Positions 13,295 through 20,549 of a stretch of DNA of 34,229 bases are shown piece by piece. Position 1 is the stretch's first letter. Every line of letters starts with the position of its first letter. This DNA comes from Prevotella sp. UBA2754 (GTDB lineage Bacteria > Bacteroidota > Bacteroidia > Bacteroidales > Bacteroidaceae): positions 1 through 34,229 of the forward strand of contig DEJG01000021.1 of the NCBI GenBank assembly GCA_002353295.1, in the 5' to 3' direction. The position numbers and the translations under genes were made by a program. The notes beneath the pieces were generated by a model, which saw nothing but the letters and a program-made list of their open reading frames with translations, searched no databases and had not been told where the DNA came from.

Positions 13295-14758
13295 TTACGA
13301 CCTCAACAGATTCCTGCTGGCATCAATGCGCAGGAAAATAAACAGCAGAATCGTAAAGCCCCATAAAGACGAACCGCCATAGCTGAAGAACGGCAATGGG
13401 ATACCGATGACAGGGGTCAGTCCTAAAACCATTCCCACATTAATAAAGACGTGGAAGAGGAATATACTCAACACGCAATAGCCATAGACTCGTCCGAAGC
13501 GGAAGGGTTGTCGCTCTGACAGATGGATTAATCGTAATATCAAGGCAAGAAATAGCAACAGTACTCCTGCCGAACCTAGGAAACCTTCCTCCTCGCCTAC
13601 CGTACAGAAAATGAAGTCGGTATCTTGTTCGGGCACAAATTTCAGTTTGGTCTGTGTCCCGTTCAGGAAACCTTTACCCTCCAAACCGCCAGAACCAATG
13701 GCTATCTCACTTTGATGCACGTTATAGCCTGCTCCACGCAGGTCTTCTTCCAATCCCAGCAATACATTGATACGCGTACGCTGATGGGGTTCCATCATAT
13801 TATTTAAGATGATATCGGCGCCATACGAGAAGCTGACGGAACCGATGACGAAGAGAGCTATAAAATAATAATTGCGTAATCGAGAACTCAGTCCTTCATA
13901 CAACAGGAATCCTGTCAGCCCAACAATCATGACCAGTTGGATATACACGATGTCGAAGGGTATCTTCAAAAGTGGTAGCGACAAGAGCGTGATACCAAGC
14001 GAATAGAGTCCGATACGCCACGCCAACTGTTTGTTATTACCATATACCCACACCATACCAGCAGCAAACAGTTGTATCATCAGCAGGACGGCAAACTTTC
14101 CTATCGACGTAGGCGAATCAGCCATATAGACTTCCGCATAACGGATACCTACCACAAAATAGATGACCATTGCCACTCCCGTGAAGAGGATGGAACCAGG
14201 CATACCTTCGCGATAGAACATCAGGAAAAAGGCGAAGTAAACCAATGCCGAACCCGTCTCACGCTGAAAGACAATGAAAATCATAGGTAAAAAGATAATG
14301 GCCAATGTGGCTGCAAAATGTTTCCATTGGTGGATGTTATATCCGTAGGTCGACATGAATTTAGCCAATGCCAGTGAGGTGGCGAATTTGGCAAACTCAG
14401 CAGGCTGCAGTCGGAGTGGTCCGATAACCAACCACGACCGCGAGCCCTTGATGGTATGCGTATTGAAAATAGTAAAGAACAACAGTAGTAATAACAACCC
14501 GTAGATAATATAGGCAAACGTATCGTAGAATCGATCGTCGGACATCAGGATAGTAAAGCCCAGAACGACAGACGTTCCAATCCAGATGATCTGCATGCCC
14601 GAGCGCGTATCGAGACTGAAGATGTTCGTTGTTTCGTACGAATAACTAGCTCCGCATACGCTGATCCATCCAAAGGTCAGCAGGGCGATGTAAATCAATA
14701 TCGTCCACCAGTCGATGCTACGGAATATGCTGGTTTGTTTACCTGAGTGTGTTGCCAT
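13295..14758 (-). CDS. rodA: Rod shape-determining glycosyltransferase RodA (SEDS family)
   Basis: 487 residues with 10 or more membrane segments. SEDS polymerases join lipid II into glycan strands, paired with a class B penicillin-binding protein. Recognisable elements are GSRSWLVIGPLRLQPAEFAKFA in the first half, RETGSALVY, and the C-terminal GGLEGKGFLNGTQTKLKFVPEQDTDFIFCTVGEEEGFLGS and PLPFFSYGGSSL. It is longer than E. coli RodA by over 100 residues because of extra hydrophobic sequence in the middle (about 180-320), as in other Bacteroidetes as far as I recall. Its start lies 20 bases inside the end of mrdA. It is the last gene of the rod operon. Confidence 0.96.
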   Translation of the reverse strand: MATHSGKQTSIFRSIDWWTILIYIALLTFGWISVCGASYSYETTNIFSLDTRSGMQIIWIGTSVVLGFTILMSDDRFYDTFAYIIYGLLLLLLFFTIFNTHTIKGSRSWLVIGPLRLQPAEFAKFATSLALAKFMSTYGYNIHQWKHFAATLAIIFLPMIFIVFQRETGSALVYFAFFLMFYREGMPGSILFTGVAMVIYFVVGIRYAEVYMADSPTSIGKFAVLLMIQLFAAGMVWVYGNNKQLAWRIGLYSLGITLLSLPLLKIPFDIVYIQLVMIVGLTGFLLYEGLSSRLRNYYFIALFVIGSVSFSYGADIILNNMMEPHQRTRINVLLGLEEDLRGAGYNVHQSEIAIGSGGLEGKGFLNGTQTKLKFVPEQDTDFIFCTVGEEEGFLGSAGVLLLFLALILRLIHLSERQPFRFGRVYGYCVLSIFLFHVFINVGMVLGLTPVIGIPLPFFSYGGSSLWGFTILLFIFLRIDASRNLLRS

Positions 14759-16601
14759 AACTGATGTGTCTATTTTGGAACTCGGTAGCTTTCTTTTCAG
14801 AAGCCTCCGATAGTTTTCCGTGAATATACTGTTCCATGATCAATCCACCAATAGGCACACCATAGGTAGCACCCCATCCACCGTTCTCCACATACACGGC
14901 AACGGCTATCTTGGGGTTGTCCATCGGAGCGAATCCCATGAATACGGAGTGGTCATGTCCTCGGTTCTGGGCCGTACCTGTTTTACCACAGGCCATGAAG
15001 TCGTATTGTGCCAACGCATGACACGTACCTCCCGTTGCCGAGGCGCGCATACCGGCAACAACATAGTCGTAGGCTTCGCGCTTAGCCATCGTATATCGTT
15101 TTTTGCTGAAAGCAGTGTCCAAGGGTTCTCCCTCTACTTTCTTCACGACATGTGGAGTGTAGAAGTATCCTCTGTTGGCTATCGTTGCAGCCAGATTGGC
15201 TATCTGTAAAGGGGTGGCGTTTACCTCACCTTGTCCGATAGCGATAGAGATGATGGTCAGTCCATTCCAGGAACCCTTATAAGCTCGATCGTAATAATCG
15301 GCATTGGGAATCAGTCCTCGTTTCTCGCCTGGCAAGTCTACGCCCAGCCGATAACCGAACCCCATTGATACCATATAGTCACGCCATTTGTTCATGGCTT
15401 TCTGTACTGAACCATATTTCGAAATATGAGTATTGATCATGTGGTAAAGCCCCCAGCAGAAATAGCCGTTACATGAAGTGGATAGGGCAGGCACCAGGGG
15501 TAGTGGCGACGCATGTCCGTGACAACCGACATGTAATCCCTTGAAATTGAAACCATGCCCACAGGGATAGGCTGTCTGTGTAGGGTGAATGATACCCTCA
15601 GACATGAATGTCAAGCCTTGGGTGGTTTTGAACGTAGAACCTGGAGGATACTGTCCCATGATACTACGGTTGAGCAAGGGTTTCCATACGTTCTGACTGA
15701 GCAGTTTATGATTTTTAGAACGGGCACGCCCCACCATCATACGAGGGTCATAAGAGGGCGATGATACCATACAGAGAATCTCACCTGTCGAGGGTTCGAT
15801 GGCTACGATACTACCTATCTTTCCCTCCATCAGCCGTTCACCCAATGCCTGCAAGTCGGCATCGAGACTGAGTGTCAGGTTTTTGCCTGGTACGGGACGG
15901 GTGTCAAAGGCACCTCCCATATAACGCCCTTGAATACGCCCATGAGCATCGCGCAACAGAATCTGCATACCTTTCTCGCCACGCAACTGTTTTTCGTAAC
16001 TGCGTTCCACACCCAGTTTTCCGATATAATCGCCAGGCATATAATATTCGTCTTGTTCGATATCGGCAGGTGACACCTCTGCCACATCGCCCAAGACATG
16101 GGCAGCATAGGGGTATTGATATTGGCGAATACTACGACGCTGCACATAGATACCAGGAAATCGGAATAGTTTTTCTTGGAATACCGAATAGTCCTTATCT
16201 GACATCTGGCTCATAAACATCTGCTGGGTGAATCGACTGTAGCCAGGATTCTTGTTTCTGTCCTTGATTTCTGCCATTCGCTTATCAAATTCCTCACGCG
16301 TGATGTTCAGCGCCGTACAGAATTCAAGGGTATCGAGATGGTCTTTTGCCTCATTGATGACAATCATGATGTCATAGGCAGGCTGGTTGTATACCAGCAG
16401 TTTACCTTTGCGGTCGTAGATAACGCCACGCGAAGGATATTCTATCTTTTTAAGGAAAGCATTCGAGTCGGCATTCTTCTTATAGTCGTCGCTCATGATC
16501 TGCAGGGCAAAGAGTCGGATGATGTAGATCACTACGATACCTATGGCCACCCAACTAATCACATAGCGCCGATAGCTGATGTCGACATCCGTATTGTTCA
16601 T
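14739..16601 (-). CDS. mrdA: Penicillin-binding protein 2, elongation transpeptidase
   Basis: 620 residues. One N-terminal membrane anchor (about 13-35) is followed by the PBP dimerisation domain (RGVIYDRKGKLLVYN near 58-72) and the transpeptidase domain. Catalytic motifs are complete: STFK with Ser322 and Lys325, SCN at 376-378 and KTG at 540-542. The enzyme cross-links peptidoglycan during side-wall growth together with RodA and is the usual target of mecillinam-type beta-lactams. It overlaps mreD upstream by 4 bases (ATGA) and rodA downstream by 20, so the three products are likely made in fixed ratio. The length is normal for PBP2. Confidence 0.96.
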   Translation of the reverse strand: MNNTDVDISYRRYVISWVAIGIVVIYIIRLFALQIMSDDYKKNADSNAFLKKIEYPSRGVIYDRKGKLLVYNQPAYDIMIVINEAKDHLDTLEFCTALNITREEFDKRMAEIKDRNKNPGYSRFTQQMFMSQMSDKDYSVFQEKLFRFPGIYVQRRSIRQYQYPYAAHVLGDVAEVSPADIEQDEYYMPGDYIGKLGVERSYEKQLRGEKGMQILLRDAHGRIQGRYMGGAFDTRPVPGKNLTLSLDADLQALGERLMEGKIGSIVAIEPSTGEILCMVSSPSYDPRMMVGRARSKNHKLLSQNVWKPLLNRSIMGQYPPGSTFKTTQGLTFMSEGIIHPTQTAYPCGHGFNFKGLHVGCHGHASPLPLVPALSTSCNGYFCWGLYHMINTHISKYGSVQKAMNKWRDYMVSMGFGYRLGVDLPGEKRGLIPNADYYDRAYKGSWNGLTIISIAIGQGEVNATPLQIANLAATIANRGYFYTPHVVKKVEGEPLDTAFSKKRYTMAKREAYDYVVAGMRASATGGTCHALAQYDFMACGKTGTAQNRGHDHSVFMGFAPMDNPKIAVAVYVENGGWGATYGVPIGGLIMEQYIHGKLSEASEKKATEFQNRHISYGNTLR

Positions 16602-17104
16602 GAGCGTTTGCTATCTACAATCTCAAACGTCATAATAAGCACCATCGTGATGACGGAACTGCCCACCATACACCTTAGCCAATCGCCCAAGTCGAAGAAA
16701 CTGAACATTTCTAGCGTGAAGAACACAATACAGTAAAGCATTGTCAGCACTGCCGAATAATAGAGATATTTCACCATCCCTAGATTTTTTACCGAAGGTT
16801 GCAACTCCTCGAAGTCTTCACGTGAGACAAACATTTCGAGATAATAGGGTTGCACAACGGCAATCAGCGTCATCGATGCAGCTGCCAGCCCTGGGGTGTT
16901 GGTAAAAATATCGATTACCAGTCCCATCGCGAAACTCCATAACAGGATAGCCCACTTAGGATAGTTTCGGGGGAAGAGGATGACGAAATAGACATAGAGT
17001 AAGGGAGTGGCAAATCCAAACAGATGAATACGCCCCAATATCATCGTTTGGGCCAACACCAAAAGCACAAACAGTGCTGCTCGCTTCATGACATCTACAG
17101 ACAT
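16598..17104 (-). CDS. mreD: Rod shape-determining protein MreD
   Basis: 168 residues, almost entirely hydrophobic with about five membrane segments. Identity comes from its size, topology, the segment GRIHLFGFATPLLYVYFVILFPRN, and its position between mreC and mrdA. MreD is an inner-membrane partner of MreC in the elongasome. It starts 13 bases after mreC and overlaps mrdA by 4 bases. Confidence 0.92.
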   Translation of the reverse strand: MSVDVMKRAALFVLLVLAQTMILGRIHLFGFATPLLYVYFVILFPRNYPKWAILLWSFAMGLVIDIFTNTPGLAAASMTLIAVVQPYYLEMFVSREDFEELQPSVKNLGMVKYLYYSAVLTMLYCIVFFTLEMFSFFDLGDWLRCMVGSSVITMVLIMTFEIVDSKRS

Positions 17105-17117
17105 ATCTCCCTTCTTC

Positions 17118-17981
17118 TTATTCTTTCACATTCAACTTCAAGGAGTCGCGAGCAGACTGCAACAGTCGGGCTCGCTCTTCTACTGTGGGGTCATTGATGA
17201 CCACCACATCACGCAATCGGCCAAAATCCGTCGATAGTCGCACTTTTACGCGATACGACAGTCCGTTGGCTGAATTATATACCGTCTCTATTTTACCTAC
17301 CAAAACACCAGGGGGGAAAATAGACGAGTATCCGTTAGTTTCCACCCAGTCGCCACGATTAAAACGGGCATGACGGGGAATGTCTTCAAGATAGGCCACT
17401 CCTGCATCCTTAGCATCCCATCGCAACACACCAAAATAATTGTGTCCACGAATAGCACAACTGATGCGCGATGCGGTATTGAGTACAGGCATTACCACCG
17501 TATAATGGTCGCCCACAAGGTAGGTCACCCCTACCACGCCCTGTCCACAGGCGACACCCATACCCACCTGTATGCCCTCTTTGGCACCACGATTGATCGT
17601 CAATAGGTTGTCGGGACGGTTCAGTTCGTTGGTTACGACCTTGGCAGGCACCAGGTGATACTGTTTCAGGAACTCCATGTCCTGACGGAATACACTGGTA
17701 TCACCTGTAGCCTCACTATAGAGTCGACGCATCTGAGTCAACTGACGTTCCAGATAGAAATTACGCGTGGTCAAGCTCTCGTTCATTTTTGAGAGCTGGA
17801 AGTATGACTCCATCTCTGCTCTCCCCTCATTGATGCTCCCTACGGCAGCATTAGCCGTCGAGAACCATACGCTGTTGTGATAGCTGTTAAACTGGAACAG
17901 CAGTATCATGCTAATCACCTCCAGCACAACGAAGAGAAACCAGTGATGGTATTTCTGTAGGAACTCCAGCAGATTCTGCAT
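17118..17981 (-). CDS. mreC: Rod shape-determining protein MreC
   Basis: 287 residues: a short cytoplasmic N-terminus, one membrane helix (about 13-31), a coiled coil (about 55-95) and a periplasmic beta domain (about 110-270) containing LLTINRGAKEGIQVGMGVACGQGVVG and the later VLVGKIETV. MreC links the cytoplasmic MreB filament to PBP2 and activates the SEDS-PBP pair. The length is typical. It lies 12 bases after mreB and 13 before mreD. Confidence 0.95.
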   Translation of the reverse strand: MQNLLEFLQKYHHWFLFVVLEVISMILLFQFNSYHNSVWFSTANAAVGSINEGRAEMESYFQLSKMNESLTTRNFYLERQLTQMRRLYSEATGDTSVFRQDMEFLKQYHLVPAKVVTNELNRPDNLLTINRGAKEGIQVGMGVACGQGVVGVTYLVGDHYTVVMPVLNTASRISCAIRGHNYFGVLRWDAKDAGVAYLEDIPRHARFNRGDWVETNGYSSIFPPGVLVGKIETVYNSANGLSYRVKVRLSTDFGRLRDVVVINDPTVEERARLLQSARDSLKLNVKE

Positions 17982-17993
17982 CTTCTAGTTTTA

Positions 17994-19016
17994 TTATCGC
18001 ATCAGGAACGAGAAACGATCAACATTCTTCAGAGCAATACCAGCTCCCTTGGCCACTGAGTGCAATGGATCTTCGGCAATGTGGAACTGGATGTTAATCT
18101 TGTCTGTCAAACGTCTATCCAAGCCACGCAACAAAGCTCCGCCACCAGTCAGCCATATACCGTTCTTCACGATGTCGGCATAAAGCTCAGGGGGAGTGTT
18201 TTCCAATGCTGAGAGTACGGCATTCTCTATTTTAGCTACTGTCTTATCAATACAATGAGCTACTTCCTGATAGCATACAGGCACCTCCATAGGCAGGGCT
18301 GTAATACGGTTAGGTCCATGTACAACATAGTCCTCAGGAGCCTCGTCACCCAAATCGGTCAAAGCGGAACCCACATGAATTTTGATACGCTCTGCCATAC
18401 GCTCAGATACCTTCACATTATGCTGACGAGCCATGTACTCCTGTATATCACTGGTCAAATCGTCACCAGCCGTACGAATCGAGTTATTGCTCACAATACC
18501 ACCCAACGAGATAACGGCAATTTCCGTAGAACCACCACCGATATCCACAATCATATTTCCTTCTGGTGCCTCAACATCAATACCAATACCGATAGCAGCA
18601 GCCATGGGTTCGAAAATCAGATACACATCACGCCCGTCAGCATGCTCTGCCGAGTCGCGAACGGCACGTAATTCTACCTCCGTAGAACCAGAAGGTACAC
18701 CAATTACCATACGCAGTGAAGGCGAGAACAGGCGACTACCCGTATGCACCATCTTAATCAGTCCACGCATCATCTGCTCGCAAGCCGAGAAATCGGCGAT
18801 TACACCATCACGCAACGGGCGGATGGTACGAATGTTGTCATGCGTCTTCTCATACATCATTTTGGCCTCGTTACCCACAGCTATCATCTTGTCTGTGCGG
18901 CGATCAAGGGCTACTACCGACGGCTCGTCAACTACGATCTTGTCATCGCTGATAATAATCGTATTAGCCGTTCCCAGGTCCATTGCTAACTCCTGAACAA
19001 AACTAAAGAATCCCAT
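17994..19016 (-). CDS. mreB: Rod shape-determining protein MreB (bacterial actin)
   Basis: 340 residues, the standard size. Actin-fold nucleotide motifs are LAMDLGTANTIII (phosphate 1), NMIVDIGGGSTEIAVISLGG (phosphate 2) and GIWLTGGGALLRGLD (adenosine). RPLRDGVIADF and FEPMAAAIGIGI are also characteristic. It polymerises on the inner face of the membrane and directs side-wall synthesis. It starts 31 bases after the end of the purH-type gene, with which it is probably cotranscribed. Confidence 0.97.
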   Translation of the reverse strand: MGFFSFVQELAMDLGTANTIIISDDKIVVDEPSVVALDRRTDKMIAVGNEAKMMYEKTHDNIRTIRPLRDGVIADFSACEQMMRGLIKMVHTGSRLFSPSLRMVIGVPSGSTEVELRAVRDSAEHADGRDVYLIFEPMAAAIGIGIDVEAPEGNMIVDIGGGSTEIAVISLGGIVSNNSIRTAGDDLTSDIQEYMARQHNVKVSERMAERIKIHVGSALTDLGDEAPEDYVVHGPNRITALPMEVPVCYQEVAHCIDKTVAKIENAVLSALENTPPELYADIVKNGIWLTGGGALLRGLDRRLTDKINIQFHIAEDPLHSVAKGAGIALKNVDRFSFLMR

Positions 19017-19047
19017 ATTCGTTTATTACTTTTTACTCTTTAAAATC

Positions 19048-19641
19048 TTATTTTGCAAACCATGCATTGATAGCGGTATCGTAGTGTGAGCTCACGCCAA
19101 AGGCACGGGTTGCAAAGTCACGACGCTGAGCCTTCGTAGTCTCGGCACCCTGCTTATTCAGAATATCCAACAACAGGCTGTATTCTGCCTTTGAAGGAAC
19201 GATAACTACATCGTTGAAATTTTTCGCACCGGCACGGATCAGCGAGATACCACCAATATCAATCTTTTCGATAATATCCTCTTCAGAAGCACCACTGGCT
19301 ACCGTCTGCTCAAAAGGATAGAGGTCAACAATTACCAGGTCGATTTCCGGAATCTCATACTGAGCCATCTGCTCACGATCACCCTCGTTGTCACGACGAC
19401 CCAGTATACCGCCAAACACCTTCGGATGCAATGTCTTCACACGACCACCCAGGATTGATGGATAAGTGGTCACATTCTCCACCTTCTCACATGCATAGCC
19501 CAGACTTTCAATAAATGTTTGTGTACCGCCTGTTGACAAGAACTTCACACCCTCGTCATTCAGTTTTTTCAACAACTCTTCCAGCCCATCCTTATGGAAA
19601 ACGGAGATGAGCGCCGTCTTGATTTTTTTTGTATCTGCCAT
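19048..19641 (-). CDS. purH: IMP cyclohydrolase domain of PurH, stand-alone
   Basis: 197 residues, compared with about 500 for usual PurH. Only the N-terminal MGS-like IMP cyclohydrolase domain is present: ALISVFHKDG, FLSTGGTQ, GGRVKTLHPKVFGGIL, DLVIVDLYPF and KIDIGGISLIRAGAKNF, including the Lys positions used by the family for catalysis and phosphate binding. The protein ends cleanly at the domain border (YDTAINAWFAK), and mreB starts 31 bases later, so the AICAR formyltransferase half is not merely frameshifted. It should close FAICAR to IMP; formylation of AICAR must come from another gene outside this window. A run of eight A at codons 4-7 is a possible slippage site. It heads the mre operon. 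Confidence 0.88.
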   Translation of the reverse strand: MADTKKIKTALISVFHKDGLEELLKKLNDEGVKFLSTGGTQTFIESLGYACEKVENVTTYPSILGGRVKTLHPKVFGGILGRRDNEGDREQMAQYEIPEIDLVIVDLYPFEQTVASGASEEDIIEKIDIGGISLIRAGAKNFNDVVIVPSKAEYSLLLDILNKQGAETTKAQRRDFATRAFGVSSHYDTAINAWFAK

Positions 19642-19644
19642 AAA

Positions 19645-19689
19645 ATATAACGTTATATAATAATCACTTTATTTGGGACTGCAAAATTA
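19645..19689 (-). promoter_or_regulatory. purH/mre operon promoter -7 element and leader palindrome
   Basis: The minus strand reads TAATTTTG at 19689-19682, 40 bases before the purH ATG. Between them, directly ahead of the ATG, is the perfect 14-bp palindrome ATATAACGTTATAT (19645-19658). Its centre AACGTT resembles the core of LacI-family operators, but no regulator is known to me. Confidence 0.5.
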
Positions 19690-19787
19690 CAAAAAAGCGA
19701 GCACACTCCACCACATTTCCCTAAAATTTTTCTACTATAATAAAAATAAATAATGTAAGTCAAGGGCATCGCCTGGTATTTCTCACA

Positions 19788-19829
19788 AAAGAAACACCTT
19801 GCAAACCAACGTTTACAAGGTGTTTCTTT
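19788..19829 (-). terminator. Intrinsic terminator of tRNA-Met
   Basis: AAAGAAACACCTTG (19788-19801) is perfectly complementary to CAAGGTGTTTCTTT (19816-19829), a 14-bp stem, with a further AAAC/GTTT pairing inside. On the minus strand the stem begins 1 base past the tRNA 3' end and ends in a T-rich tract (TTTCTTTTG). Confidence 0.85.
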
Positions 19830-19830
19830 G

Positions 19831-19904
19831 TAGCGGGAGGGGGACCCGAACCCTCGACCTCCGGATTATGAATCCGACGCTCTAACCAGCTGAGCTACCC
19901 CGCC
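19831..19904 (-). tRNA. tRNA-Met, anticodon CAU (elongator type)
   Basis: 74 bases. The minus strand folds as a cloverleaf: acceptor GGCGGGG/TCCCGCT with G-U pairs at both ends, D arm GCTC...GAGC, anticodon arm TCGGA-TTCATAA-TCCGG with anticodon CAT, T arm with TTCGGGT and one A-C mismatch in its stem, and discriminator A. CCA is not encoded. The Watson-Crick/wobble 1-72 pair argues against initiator tRNA, which usually has a mismatch there. A tRNA-Ile with lysidine-modified CAU is the alternative; I judge it less likely but cannot exclude it. Confidence 0.9.
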
Positions 19905-19935
19905 ATCCGATTATAAGGTTTCCTCAAATCGGGTG

Positions 19936-19966
19936 CAAAGGTAATACATTTTTTTTAGTTCACAAA
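19936..19966 (-). promoter_or_regulatory. Promoter of tRNA-Met
   Basis: On the minus strand TTTG (19966-19963), 19 bases, then TACCTTTG (19943-19936) forms a complete Bacteroidetes promoter, 31 bases before the mature 5' end. Confidence 0.75.
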
Positions 19967-20006
19967 ACTTTTTCCTTAAAAAACTTTCCGTTTCGGATAT
20001 TTTTTG

Positions 20007-20014
20007 TATTTTTG
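20007..20014 (+). promoter_or_regulatory. Promoter -7 element of the START-like gene
   Basis: TATTTTTG matches TAnnTTTG, 26 bases before the ATG at 20041. No clear -33 TTG is seen. Confidence 0.5.
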
Positions 20015-20040
20015 CAACATAAAAACTAACCTTTTGGGCT

Positions 20041-20448
20041 ATGCACAAAAACATTCTAAAGAAAGAATACCCATTATCGGCGAAGTCGCCCAAGATTGTA
20101 TGGGAAATGATTAGTAACGCAGCTGGATTACAAAAATGGCTTGCTGACGTGGTAAAACAAGAGGGAGATGAACTCACTTTCACCTGGGGACATCCTTGGA
20201 CTGAACGCGACACCAAAGTTTCAAAATTGCTGGAACTTGAGAAATACAGCCATATCAAAATGAAATGGGACTATCAGGAAGATGATCCTGAAGCATATTG
20301 GGAAATGCGTATTGAACAAAGCGAACTCACAGGGCACCTGAGCCTTATTATCACCGACTACGCTGACCCCGAGGACATGGATGACTTAAGCGACCTATGG
20401 GATGCTAATATGGAGCGACTCCACCGCGTCAGTGGATTCCTGCTGTGA
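20041..20448 (+). CDS. START-like (SRPBCC/AHSA1-type) small cytoplasmic protein
   Basis: 135 residues, no signal peptide. The order of predicted strands, the N-terminal helix with NAAGLQKWLADVV, and the segment WGHPWTERDTKVSKLL followed by a long acidic C-terminal helix (DLSDLWDANMERLHRVSGF) match the Bacteroidetes START-like family of the SRPBCC fold, which has a deep hydrophobic ligand pocket. The ligand is unknown and I assign none. It lies upstream of the LptF/G-type permease gene with a 101-base gap that holds a separate promoter. Confidence 0.75.
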   Translation: MHKNILKKEYPLSAKSPKIVWEMISNAAGLQKWLADVVKQEGDELTFTWGHPWTERDTKVSKLLELEKYSHIKMKWDYQEDDPEAYWEMRIEQSELTGHLSLIITDYADPEDMDDLSDLWDANMERLHRVSGFLL

Positions 20449-20506
20449 CAAAAAAGGAGAAGGACGACTATACGTAGACAACGGTACAAAAGAAAGGAGG
20501 AGAAAG

Positions 20507-20539
20507 TTTTGTGCTTTCGGCTTTTTTTATGTACCTTTG
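20507..20539 (+). promoter_or_regulatory. Promoter of the LptF/LptG-type permease gene, very short leader
   Basis: TTTTG (20507-20511), 20 bases, then TACCTTTG (20532-20539) is a full promoter. The ATG at 20550 is 10 bases past the -7 element, leaving a leader of only a few bases. Confidence 0.75.
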
Positions 20540-20549
20540 CAGTCTGAAT

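Noticed and set aside
19048..19641. purH broken by a frameshift or deletion
   Set aside because: The protein ends at a domain border, its motifs are intact, and the 31 bases to mreB leave no remnant of the second domain; a genuine one-domain gene fits better.
20501..20530. A terminator between the START-like and permease genes
   Set aside because: GAAAG/CTTTC gives only a 5-bp stem before the T-run, and the segment is better explained as the -33 region and spacer of the permease promoter.
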